NCBI GenBank assembly: GCA_013299055.1
Contig: JAAFKB010000001.1
Span: forward strand, 1-64,000
Source of the DNA: Sphaerotilus sp.
Lineage (GTDB): Bacteria; Pseudomonadota; Gammaproteobacteria; Burkholderiales; Burkholderiaceae_C
Length of the DNA stretch: 64,000 nucleotides
Direction of reading: 5' to 3'
Shown here: in pieces, positions 44,341 to 53,339 of the stretch
How the letters are laid out: every line of letters begins with the position of its first letter
Numbering within the stretch: the first letter of the stretch is position 1
The notes under the pieces: model-generated
Seen by the model: the letters and a program-made list of their open reading frames with translations, nothing else
Databases searched by the model: none
Told to the model about the DNA's origin: nothing
Program-made: the position numbers and the translations under genes

Positions 44341-47300
44341 TCAGCCGGGCGGGAGCGTGGCCGGGGCCGGGGTGTCCACGATCGGGCCGCTGCCGCTCCA
44401 GCGGTCCAGCGCGAGGTAGATCACCGGGGTGATGTAGAGCGTCACGAACTGCGACACCACCAGCCCGCCCACGACCGCCAATCCGAGCGGCTGACGCAAC
44501 TCGGCCCCCGCCCCCAGCCCCAGCGCGATCGGCAGCGCCCCCATCAGCGCCGCCAGCGTCGTCATCGTGATCGGCCGCAGGCGCAGCAGGCACGCCTGCC
44601 GGATGGCCTCGTGCGGCGTCATGCCCTGGTGGCGCTGCGCGTCCAGTGCGAAGTCGATCATCATGATCGCGTTCTTCTTGACGATGCCGATCAGCATCAG
44701 CAAGCCGATGGTGGCGATCAGCGTCAGGTCCATGCCGAACCAGGTCAGCGTCGCCAGCGCCCCCACCGCCGCCGAGGGCAGTCCCGCCAGGATGGTCAGC
44801 GGGTGGATGTAGCTCTCGTACAGCACCCCCAGCAGCAGGTAGATCACCAGGATCGCCAGCCCGAGCAGCGCGAGCTGGCCGGACTGCGAATCCTGGAACA
44901 CCGCCGCGTCGCCGCCGTAGGTGCCGATCAGCGTGCTGGGCATCTGCAGTTCGGTGACGTAGCCGTCGAGCCTGGCGGTGGCCGTGCCCAGCGGAACCTC
45001 GGGCGCCAGGTTGAAGCTCAGCGTCACCGCCTGCAACTGCCCCTGGTGGTTCACCGCCGTCGGGCCGACTGTGCGCTGCACGGTGGCGAACGCGCTCAGC
45101 GGCACCAGCGCGCCGGACTTGCTGCGCAGCGAGATCTTGCCGAAGGCGTCCTCGAACTGCTTGTCGGCCTCGCTGGCTTCCATCAGCACCTGGTAGGTGT
45201 TGCTGGAGGCGTAGATGGTGGAGACCTGCCGCTCGCCGAAGGCACTGTAGAGGGCGCTGCGCAGATCGGACATCGACACGCCGAGCAGGGCGGCCTTGTC
45301 GCGGTCGATCTGCAGGCTGGCCTGCAGGCCGCGCTGCTGCGAGTCGCTGGTGATGTCGCGGAACAGCGGGTCGTCGCGCAGCTTGCCCTGCAGCTTGCCC
45401 GCCCACTCGTTGAGCGAGTCGGCGCTCACGCTCTGCAGGGTGTATTGGTAGCGGCTCTTGCTCTGGCGACCGCCGAGCTGCAGGTTCTGCACCGGGCGCA
45501 TGAACACCTGCACGCCGGCGATCCCGCGCGTCTTCTTGCGCAGGTTGTCCACCACTTCGGACATCTTCGGGCGCTGGTCACGCGGGTGCAGCATCACGAA
45601 CATGCGGCCGGTGTTCTGCGTGGCCGCACCGCCCCCGCCGCCCGTGAACGAGCTGACCGCGCGGACGGCGGGTTCCTTGCGGACGATCTCGGTGATGCGA
45701 CCCTGCACCTTGAGCATGGCGTCGAAGGAGATGTCCTCCGACGCCTCGATCGTCACCTGCAACTGCCCGATGTCCTCCTCGGGGAAGAAGCCCTTGGGGA
45801 TCTGCACGAACAGCACCGCGCTGGCGATGAAGGTGCCCAGCGCGAACAGCAGCACCAGCCAGCGCGTGCGCAGCGCCCAGTCCAGCGTGCGGCCGTAGAC
45901 GCGCAGCACGGCGTCAAAACCACGCTCGAACCAGCGGCCGAGCCACGATTCTTCCTGCGGTGCGTGGTGGCGCAGGAAGCGGCTGGCGAGCATCGGCACC
46001 AGCGTCAGCGACACGACCGCCGACACCAGGATCGACAGCCCGACGACGACCGCGAATTCGTGGAACAGCAGCCCGATCACCCCCGGCATGAAGAAGATCG
46101 GGATCAGCACCGCCACCAGCGAGACCGAGATCGACACGATGGTGAAGGCCATCTCGCGGGCGCCCTGGATCGCGGCCTCGAAGGGGGCCATGCCGTCCTC
46201 GATGTGGCGGACGATGTTCTCCAGCATCACGATGGCGTCGTCCACCACCAGACCCACCGCCAGCGTGATGCCCAGCAGCGAGACGTTGTCCAGGCTGTAG
46301 CCGCCCACGTAGAGCAGCGAGATCGCGCCGATCAGCGACACCGGCAGCGACAGCGCCGGAATCACCGTGGCCGCCACGCGGCGCAGGAACATGAAGATCA
46401 CCAGCACCACCAGCACCACCGTCAGCCCGAGCGTGAGGTTCACGTCGTGCAGCGCCTCGCGGATCGACACCGAGCGGTCGTTGGTGGGCGTCAGCGTGAT
46501 GGACGCGGGCAACTGGGTCTCGAAGCGCGGCAGCATCGCCTTGACGCGGTCCACCACCTCGACGGTGTTCGCATCCGGCTGGCGCTGCACTGCGAGCGTG
46601 ATCGAGGGCTCGCCGTTGAAGCTGGCGAAGGTCTTGGCGGTCTCCACGCTGTCCTGCACGTCGGCCACGTCGCGCAGCCGGATGGGGGCGCCGTTGCGGG
46701 TGGCGACGATGAGATTGCCAAATTCGCGGGCACTGGCGAGCTGGCGGTTGGCGACGATGGTGAGGGTCTGGCGCGGGCCGTCGAGCGTGCCGACCGGCGA
46801 ATTGGCGTTGGCCCCCGCGAGCGCGGCACGCAGCTCGTCCAGCGTCAGGCCGCGCTGTGCCAGCGTTTCCGGCTTGACGCGGATGCGCACCGCGAACCGC
46901 TTCTGGCCGAAGATCGACACCTGCGCCACGCCGTTGATGGTGGACAGGCTGGGCGCGATCAGGTTCTCGGCGAACTCGTTCAGCTCCGACATTGCCATCG
47001 AGGGGGAGGTCATCGCCAGCAGCAGCACCGGGGCGTCGGCCGGGTTGACCTTGCGGTAGGACGGCGGCGAGTTCATGTCCGCCGGCAAGGTGCGCTGCGC
47101 CCGGAAGAGGGCGGCCTGCACGTCCACGGCGGCGGCGTCGATGTTGCGGCTGGTCTCGAACTCCAGCGTGATCGCGCTGCGGCCGAGCGTGTTGGTCGAG
47201 CTGATCGTGGCGAGTCCTGCGATGGTCGAGAACTGCTTCTCCAGCGGTAGCGCGACGGAACTCGCCATCGTGTCCGGACTCGCGCCGGGCAGGTCCGCCG

Positions 47301-47442
47301 TGACCTGGATCACCGGCGTGTTGTAGCTGGGCAGGGCGGCCACCGGGATCTTGGCCAGCGCCACCAGCCCGGCCAGCACGATGGCCAGGTTCAGCAGCAC
47401 CGTCATCACCGGACGGCGGATGAAGTGTTCGGTGAAGCTCAT
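44341..47442 (-). CDS. RND efflux permease (HAE1/MdtC-AcrB type)
   Basis: 1033 residues, inner-membrane proton-driven drug exporter. It starts MSFTEHFIRRPVMTVLLNLAIV with the first of 12 membrane helices and has two large periplasmic loops; the proton-relay acids are visible in LAVGLVVDDAIVMLENI. The second half begins after GRTLDWALRTRWLVLLFALG. Sequence style (TEHFIRRPVMT, GVIGLLFHEF) is closest to MdtB/MdtC-like transporters, but only one permease is present. It overlaps the adaptor gene by 4 bases. No outer-membrane channel gene is next to it. Confidence 0.92.
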   Translation of the reverse strand: MSFTEHFIRRPVMTVLLNLAIVLAGLVALAKIPVAALPSYNTPVIQVTADLPGASPDTMASSVALPLEKQFSTIAGLATISSTNTLGRSAITLEFETSRNIDAAAVDVQAALFRAQRTLPADMNSPPSYRKVNPADAPVLLLAMTSPSMAMSELNEFAENLIAPSLSTINGVAQVSIFGQKRFAVRIRVKPETLAQRGLTLDELRAALAGANANSPVGTLDGPRQTLTIVANRQLASAREFGNLIVATRNGAPIRLRDVADVQDSVETAKTFASFNGEPSITLAVQRQPDANTVEVVDRVKAMLPRFETQLPASITLTPTNDRSVSIREALHDVNLTLGLTVVLVVLVIFMFLRRVAATVIPALSLPVSLIGAISLLYVGGYSLDNVSLLGITLAVGLVVDDAIVMLENIVRHIEDGMAPFEAAIQGAREMAFTIVSISVSLVAVLIPIFFMPGVIGLLFHEFAVVVGLSILVSAVVSLTLVPMLASRFLRHHAPQEESWLGRWFERGFDAVLRVYGRTLDWALRTRWLVLLFALGTFIASAVLFVQIPKGFFPEEDIGQLQVTIEASEDISFDAMLKVQGRITEIVRKEPAVRAVSSFTGGGGGAATQNTGRMFVMLHPRDQRPKMSEVVDNLRKKTRGIAGVQVFMRPVQNLQLGGRQSKSRYQYTLQSVSADSLNEWAGKLQGKLRDDPLFRDITSDSQQRGLQASLQIDRDKAALLGVSMSDLRSALYSAFGERQVSTIYASSNTYQVLMEASEADKQFEDAFGKISLRSKSGALVPLSAFATVQRTVGPTAVNHQGQLQAVTLSFNLAPEVPLGTATARLDGYVTELQMPSTLIGTYGGDAAVFQDSQSGQLALLGLAILVIYLLLGVLYESYIHPLTILAGLPSAAVGALATLTWFGMDLTLIATIGLLMLIGIVKKNAIMMIDFALDAQRHQGMTPHEAIRQACLLRLRPITMTTLAALMGALPIALGLGAGAELRQPLGLAVVGGLVVSQFVTLYITPVIYLALDRWSGSGPIVDTPAPATLPPG

Positions 47443-48746
47443 CGCGACGCCCCGCTCGCGGCGGCGGGCACCGCACCGGACGCTGAACCGGACGCTGTCC
47501 CGGCTGCGCTGGCGCCCTTGTCACTGCCCTGGCCACCTCCCTTGCCACCGCCGCCGCTCGCCGCTTCCTTGACGGGCGTGCCGGGACGCAGGTTCTGCTT
47601 GCCCTCGACGACGATCTTCTCGCCTGCCGCGACCCCCTCGACCACGACCTGCTCGCCCAGTGGCTGGCGCATCTGCACCGGCTTCATCTGTGCCTTGCCT
47701 TCGGCATCGACCACGTAGACCGACCGTTCGTTGCCCCGCACGATCACGGCCGCCTGCGGGATGACCACGGCGTCCTTGACGGTGCGCAGCGTCAGCCTGG
47801 TCGTCACGTACTGCCCTGGCCAGAGCTGGCGGCCCTCGTTGACCAGCTTGCCCTTGACGCGGATGGTGCCGGTGGTCGGGTCCACGCCGCTGTCGATGAA
47901 GCTGACATGGCCCGGCAGCGCCACCGCCGGCTGGCCACGGCGCTCGCCCGGCAGTTGCACGGTCAGCGGCACGCCACCTTCCTTGGCGAGATCCTTGTCC
48001 GCCTTGCGCAGCGGGCCGAGCTGGTTCTCGGGCAGGGTGAAGCTCACGCCGATCGGGTCCATCTGCGTCAGCGTCACCATCGCCACGCCGCCCGGCTGCA
48101 CGAGGCTGCCCTTGACGACGTTGACTGTGCCCGCCCGGCCACCCATTGGTGCCTTGAGGACGAAGTTGCTCAGCGCCACCTCGCTGGACTGGATGCCCGC
48201 CTGGCTGGCGCGCACCGCCGCGAGCTGGGCGTCGAGCTGGGTCAGCAGTGTGTCCACGGCGTTGCGGGCGATGAAGTTCTGCTCGAACAGCTCCTTGGCG
48301 CGGGCGAGCTGACGTTCGATGTCCGCTTGCGTGGCCTTGTCCTTGGCGAGCTGGGCCCTGGCTTTTTCCAGGTTGGCGCGCTCGGCCCGGTCGTCGAGCT
48401 TGAACAGCACCGCGCCGCGCTTGACCGGCTGGCCCTCGGTGACGCTGACTTCGGTGACGACGCCGGTGGTCAGCGGACGCAGCTCGACGCTGTCCAGTGC
48501 GACCACGCTGCCAGCGGCCTCGATCGACACGGGCACGTCGCGTTGTTGTGCCAGCACGACCCCGACGGTCTGCGGGCCACCGCGTCCCCCTGCGGCGGCA
48601 CCGGGAGCGGAGGCGCCGGCAGGGGCCGATCCAGCGGCCATGGAGGCACCGGCCGACGCAGTGCCAGCGGGTTTTTGCATCCACCAATACGTGCCGCCGG
48701 CTGCACCAGCGACGAACAGGAGGGTGGCGATCGTTTGGGTCTTCAT
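47439..48746 (-). CDS. RND efflux periplasmic adaptor (membrane fusion protein)
   Basis: 435 residues, inner-membrane-anchored (IATLLFVAGAAGGTYWWM) periplasmic linker between the RND pump and an outer-membrane channel. After an Ala/Gly/Pro linker come the barrel-sandwich half motif GVVTEVSVTEGQPVKRGAVLF, a long coiled-coil hairpin (ERANLEKARAQLAKDKATQ to LDAQLAAVRASQ), the second lipoyl half and a beta-barrel domain. The C terminus is a low-complexity Gly/Ser/Ala tail. First gene of the two-gene operon. Confidence 0.9.
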   Translation of the reverse strand: MKTQTIATLLFVAGAAGGTYWWMQKPAGTASAGASMAAGSAPAGASAPGAAAGGRGGPQTVGVVLAQQRDVPVSIEAAGSVVALDSVELRPLTTGVVTEVSVTEGQPVKRGAVLFKLDDRAERANLEKARAQLAKDKATQADIERQLARAKELFEQNFIARNAVDTLLTQLDAQLAAVRASQAGIQSSEVALSNFVLKAPMGGRAGTVNVVKGSLVQPGGVAMVTLTQMDPIGVSFTLPENQLGPLRKADKDLAKEGGVPLTVQLPGERRGQPAVALPGHVSFIDSGVDPTTGTIRVKGKLVNEGRQLWPGQYVTTRLTLRTVKDAVVIPQAAVIVRGNERSVYVVDAEGKAQMKPVQMRQPLGEQVVVEGVAAGEKIVVEGKQNLRPGTPVKEAASGGGGKGGGQGSDKGASAAGTASGSASGAVPAAASGASR

Positions 48747-48895
48747 GTCTCTTCCAGCCAGGGGAGCGGCGCGCGCAGGGGGGGAGGGCGCGGGGCGTCG
48801 TGCAATCTATCACTGGGTTGTTAATGTCGTGTCAACGGTTCTACTGACTGGCACCTGCTGTACAGGGCGAACACGCGGGGTTCGTCGGTGTCTAA

Positions 48896-51514
48896 CGCGA
48901 TGCCAACTACGAGCGCGGACAGGCCCAGCCGTACTGGAACGCCTTGCTGCGCTGCTTCGACGTGGGCGAGCCGGTGTTGAAGAAAGCCTTCGAGCACCGG
49001 CTGAAGCTCGGCAAGCAGCCGCGTTATGCCGTGCTGTGCAATTTCCAGCGACTGCGGCTGTACGACTTCAGCAACCTGGCGCGCACGGTGGTGCATGAAT
49101 GCGGCATCGACGAACTGCCCGAGAAGGCGGAGCTGTTCAAGTTCCTGCTGCCGGAGGAGGACAGTGTCGGCTTCCTCGAACAACCCGGCGTCGATATCAA
49201 GGCGGCCCGTGCCGTGGCCGATCTGCACGGCGCACTGACAGCCGATGGCTATGGCGGGCGGGATCTGGAGGTGTTGCTCACCCGGCTGATCTTCTGCTTC
49301 TTCGGCGATGACACCGGGATCTTCGGTGAAAACACCCAGATCCATCGCCTGCTGCTCAACTCGGCCGAGGATGGCAGCGATCTGGGTTCCACGCTGTCGA
49401 AGCTGTTCGAGGTGCTGGACACGTCCGTGGCCAAGCGTTCCACCAAGCTGCCGGCCAAGTTCGCCGACTTCGCGTATGTCAACGGCCGGCTTTTCTCCGA
49501 GTCCTGTCGCCTGCCGGATTTCGACGCTGCACAGCGCGCCGTCATCCTGCAATGTTCGGCGCTGAACTGGGGCAGCATCAGCCCGGCCATCTTTGGCAGC
49601 CTGTTCCAGGCGGTGCTGGAAACGGGCCGCGAGGATGCCAAGAAGTTCGCCGCCGCACGCCGCGAGCTGGGCGCGCACTACACCAGCGAGCGCAACATCC
49701 TGCGGGCGCTGGGGCCGCTGTTTCTGGACGAGTTGCAGGCGGAGCTGGAAGCGGCCAAGCGCAACAAGGACAAGCTGCAGGCGCTGCACAAACGGCTGGA
49801 GGGCATCCGTCTGCTGGACCCGGCCTGTGGTTGCGGCAATTTTCTGGTGGTGGCGTTCCAGCAATTGCGCCTGCTGGAAATCGAGCTGGTGCATCGCCTG
49901 CACGGCGACGCGACCAAGAGCCGCGGCCTGCTGGACATGCGTGATCTGCTGCGGGTGCAGGTGGACCAGTTCTATGGCATCGAAATCGATGCTTCTGCCG
50001 CGCACATTGCCCGCGTGGCGCTGTGGATCACCGACCACCAGATGAACCTCGTGGCCGCCCAGCGTCTGGGTCAGGCCCGGCCCAGCGTGCCGCTGACGCA
50101 CAGCGCGACCATCGCCGAAGGCAATGCGCTGCGGCTGGATTGGGCGGCTGTGCTGCCGCCGGGGCAGTGCAGTTATGTGGTGGGCAATCCGCCGTTCGTG
50201 GGTCGGCAGCACCAATCAGATGAGCAGAAGACCGACCTTGAGGCGGTGTATGCGGGTCTGCCAGGGTCTGGCGTGCTGGACTATGTCGCGGCGTGGTACG
50301 TCAAGGCTGCACGCTATATCCAGGCATCACCAGCCGTCACGGCAGCCTTCGTTTCCACAAACAGCATCACCCAGGGCGAGCAAGTGGGTGTGCTTTGGGG
50401 CTGGATGCTGGCGCGTGGCATGAAGATCCAGTTTGCACACCGCACCTTCCAATGGAGTAATGACGCAATGGGTGTCGCTGCCGTGCATTGCGTCATCCTT
50501 GGCTTTGGTACGCGGGATCAGGCCGGCAAGCGCATCTTCGCGTATCCCGACATCAAGGATGATCCTGTCGAAATCGCGGCCAGTCAGATCAACCCGTATC
50601 TGGTCGATGCGCCGGACGTGTTCCTGGACAAGCGCCGCAAGCCGTTGTGCGCCAATGCACCTGAAATCGTGTTTGGCAACATGCCAAATGACGACGGCCA
50701 CTTGTTGCTCTCGCCTGATGAGGAGCAGGGTCTGCGTACCCGTGATCTGATCGCTGCCAAATACTTGCGGCGCTTTCTTGGTGCTGACGAGTTCATCAAC
50801 GACAAGCTGCGTTATTGCCTCTGGTTGAAGGACAGCACCGCGACGGACCGCAAAGCGTCGCCGGAGATTCGGCGGCGAGCCGAGGCCGTCAGAGCATTGC
50901 GACAGGCCAGCAACCGTGCAGCGACCAAGAAGCTGGCCGACACCCCGCATCTGTTCGGCGAAATCCGGCACACCGACAGGCCGTATGTGGTGGTGCCACT
51001 GCACTCTTCCGAAAACAGGAACTTCGTCCCGATTGGCTACTTCAACGCGGAAGTGATCTGCGGAAACGCGAACTCGATGCTTCCTGACGCCAGCCTGTAT
51101 GACTTCGGCCTGCTGTGCTCGACCATGCACAACGCCTGGATGAGGACCGTCTGCGGGCGTATCAAGAGCGATTACCGCTATTCCAACACCATCGTGTACA
51201 ACAACTTTGCTTGGCCAGAACAGCCTACCGACAAGCATCGCAAAGCCATCGAAGCCGCAGCGCAGGCGGTCCTTGACGAACGGGACGCCGAAAAGCAGCG
51301 TTGCGCCAAGCAGCAGCAAGCCTGCTCGCTGGCCACGCTGTATGACCCGCTGACCATGCCGCCCGAGCTGCGCAAGGCCCACCAGAAACTCGATAAGGCC
51401 ATCGATGCCGCCTACGGCTACACCGGCAAGCCCGACGACACCGAGCGCGTGGCGTTTCTCTTCGGGCGGTACCAGCAACTGGTGGACAGCGAGGCGAGTG
51501 GCAAGGCAAAGTGA
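48896..51514 (+). pseudogene. Type IIG/MmeI-like DNA methyltransferase, 5'-damaged, nuclease core missing
   Basis: Long methyltransferase frame of about 870 codons opening right after a TAA (48893) and without any ATG for its first 900 bases; only TTG 48944 or GTG codons could start it. The beginning (YERGQAQPYWNALLRCFDVG) looks like the N terminus of class IIG enzymes but runs straight into GKQPRYAVLCNFQRLRLYD, skipping the PD-(D/E)xK nuclease core. Downstream it is intact: helical spacer, LLDPACGCGNFLV (SAM motif I), FYGIEIDASAAHIA, NPPFVG (catalytic motif IV), then a target-recognition region and C-terminal helices. It may be a dead remnant or an orphan methyltransferase. Followed 44 bases later by a DUF29 gene. 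Confidence 0.75.
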
Positions 51515-51558
51515 GGCAGCCGTCTGAACTGGCGGCCTGATGCACAAGGAGACCGACC

Positions 51559-51996
51559 ATGCAGACCTACGAAACCGATCTGAACGCATGGGCCAACGAA
51601 CAGGCCCGGCTGCTGCGCGCAGGCCGCTTCGACCTGCTCGACATCGAACACCTCGCCGGGGAGATTGAAGACGTGGGCAAGAGCGAACAGCGCGAGCTGG
51701 CCAGCCGGATGGCGGTCCTGCTGGCGCACCTGCTGAAGTGGCAACACCAGCCCGAGCGACGCGGCGCAAGCTGGGAAAAGACCATCAAGGCGCAGCGCAA
51801 GGACATCCGCTACGCCCTGGGCGAATCGCCTAGCCTGGAGCCGAAGCTGCAGGAGCCGGCGTGGCTGGACATGGTGTGGACGCGTGCGGTCGCGCAGGCG
51901 GTCAACGAAACCGGGCTGGACACCTTTCCCGAGGTGTGCCCGTGGGCGGTGCGCGATGAAGTGCTGGCAGAAACCTGGTGGCCGGGGAGCGAGTGA
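51559..51996 (+). CDS. DUF29 domain-containing protein
   Basis: 145 residues preceded by AAGGAGA six bases from the ATG. The DUF29 pattern is clear: YETDLNAWANEQARLLRAG, LDIEHLAGEIEDVGKSEQREL, then LAHLLKWQHQP. Function unknown; such genes are frequent in cyanobacteria and in mobile or accessory regions of proteobacteria. It sits between the damaged methyltransferase and tRNA-Thr. Confidence 0.88.
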   Translation: MQTYETDLNAWANEQARLLRAGRFDLLDIEHLAGEIEDVGKSEQRELASRMAVLLAHLLKWQHQPERRGASWEKTIKAQRKDIRYALGESPSLEPKLQEPAWLDMVWTRAVAQAVNETGLDTFPEVCPWAVRDEVLAETWWPGSE

Positions 51997-52095
51997 GGAC
52001 TGTGGAGTCCTTGAAGCGGGCCGCGCAAACCCCCACATCGTCGAAAAGTGCTTACACCACAGCTACCATGGGCCTACAGCGCCGCCACAAAGCAC

Positions 52096-52128
52096 AACGG
52101 GTCAGCGCCTTTTGAACGCTAACCCGTT
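52096..52128. terminator. Stem-loop downstream of tRNA-Thr
   Basis: AACGGGT-C-AGCG pairs with CGCT-A-ACCCGTT around a nine-base loop. It starts nine bases past the tRNA-Thr 3' end on the minus strand. The following bases have only short T runs, so termination is plausible but not certain. Confidence 0.5.
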
Positions 52129-52136
52129 GATTTCAT

Positions 52137-52212
52137 TGGTGCCGGAGAGAGGAGTCGAACCCCCGACCTTCTCATTACGAATGAGCTGCTCTACCAACTG
52201 AGCTACACCGGC
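52137..52212 (-). tRNA. tRNA-Thr (anticodon CGU)
   Basis: 76-base gene with encoded CCA, D arm GCTCAGTTGGTAGAGC, anticodon loop TTCGTAA (CGU) and T loop GGTTCGACTCC. The acceptor stem GCCGGTG/CTCCGGC has one U-U mismatch at the sixth pair. The 3' end faces the methyltransferase/DUF29 remnant. Confidence 0.93.
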
Positions 52213-52240
52213 GAAAGACCGCTATTGTAGCGGCGATTGT

Positions 52241-53272
52241 TTAGTCTTGGGAAGAGGCGGCAGCAACTTTTTCGAGGTGGTAGCCGGTGACACGCTGCAC
52301 CTCATGCTTCGAGCCGAGGATCACGCTGACCCGCTCATGCAGCTTGGTGGGCTGCAGGTCCATGATGCGCTGCGTGCCGTTGGTGGCCAGGCCGCCCGCC
52401 TGCTCGACCAGGAAGGCCATCGGATTGGCCTCGTACATCAGCCGCAGCTTGCCTGGCTTGTTCGGTTCGCGCTTGTCCCACGGATAGAGGAACACGCCGC
52501 CACGGGTCAGGATGCGGTGCACATCGGCCACCATCGAGGCCACCCAGCGCATGTTGAAGTCCTTGCCGCGCGGCCCTTCCTTGCCGGCCAGGCATTCGTC
52601 GATGTAGCGCGACACTGGCGCATCCCAGTGGCGCATGTTCGACATGTTGATCGCGAACTCCTTGGTGTCGGCCGGGATCTGCACCTGCTCGGTGGTCAGT
52701 ACCCACGAACCGGTCTCGCGGTCCAGCGTGAACATCGCGACGCCATCGCCCACCGTCAGCACCAGCGTGGTCTGCGGGCCGTAGACGCAGTAGCCAGCCG
52801 CCGCCTGCTGCTTGCCGGGCTGCAGGAAATCCTCTTCGCTGACACCGCGGTGGTTGCTGACCTTGCGCAGCACCGAGAAGATGGTGCCGATCGAGACGTT
52901 CACGTCGATGTTGCTGGAGCCGTCGAGCGGGTCGAACAGCAGCATGTACTCGCCCTGCGGGTAGCGATTGGGCACGACGTGGATGTCGTCCATCTCCTCC
53001 GACGCCATCGCCGCGAGGTGGCCACCCCACTCGTTGGCCTCGATCAGCACCTCGTTGGAGATGATGTCGAGCTTCTTCTGGACTTCGCCCTGCACATTCT
53101 CGCTGCCGGCCGAGCCGAGGACTTCCCCGAGCGCGCCCTTGTTGACGGCGATGGCGATGCGCTTGCAGGCGCGGGCGACGACTTCGATCAGCAGGCGGAG
53201 CTGGCCGGGGATGTGGCCGTGCTCGCGCTGCTGCTCGACGAGGTACTGGGTGAGGCTGATGCGTTGGGTCAT
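52241..53272 (-). CDS. fbp: Class 1 fructose-1,6-bisphosphatase
   Basis: 343 residues, cytosolic gluconeogenic (and Calvin-cycle) phosphatase hydrolysing fructose-1,6-bisphosphate. It starts [15 protein letters not shown]; metal- and substrate-binding segments MASEEMDDI and [15 protein letters not shown] are intact, as is the C-terminal GGVFLYPWD and [20 protein letters not shown]. It lies 67 bases downstream of pepN on the same strand, a common pairing in betaproteobacteria. Confidence 0.95.
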   Translation of the reverse strand: MTQRISLTQYLVEQQREHGHIPGQLRLLIEVVARACKRIAIAVNKGALGEVLGSAGSENVQGEVQKKLDIISNEVLIEANEWGGHLAAMASEEMDDIHVVPNRYPQGEYMLLFDPLDGSSNIDVNVSIGTIFSVLRKVSNHRGVSEEDFLQPGKQQAAAGYCVYGPQTTLVLTVGDGVAMFTLDRETGSWVLTTEQVQIPADTKEFAINMSNMRHWDAPVSRYIDECLAGKEGPRGKDFNMRWVASMVADVHRILTRGGVFLYPWDKREPNKPGKLRLMYEANPMAFLVEQAGGLATNGTQRIMDLQPTKLHERVSVILGSKHEVQRVTGYHLEKVAAASSQD

Positions 53273-53339
53273 GGAAGCGGCGGATCAGGAGTTACAGAAG
53301 CGTTTCAAGGGATTCCCCCGATCCTACCGCCTCCAGATT

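Noticed and set aside
44611-47250. Open frame of about 879 codons antisense to the RND permease
   Set aside because: Shadow frame; extremely His/Gln/Arg-rich with no recognisable fold. The same applies to long frames opposite both cytochromes (38845-41595, 41635-44265) and pepN.
48750-48895. Direct repeat of the tRNA-Thr 3' end marking the far edge of the methyltransferase remnant
   Set aside because: Looked for and not found in this interval; the island edge therefore remains unproven.
48896-51514. Complete restriction-modification or BREX/DISARM defence system
   Set aside because: Only a methyltransferase fragment is present; there are no helicase, nuclease or specificity partners next to it.
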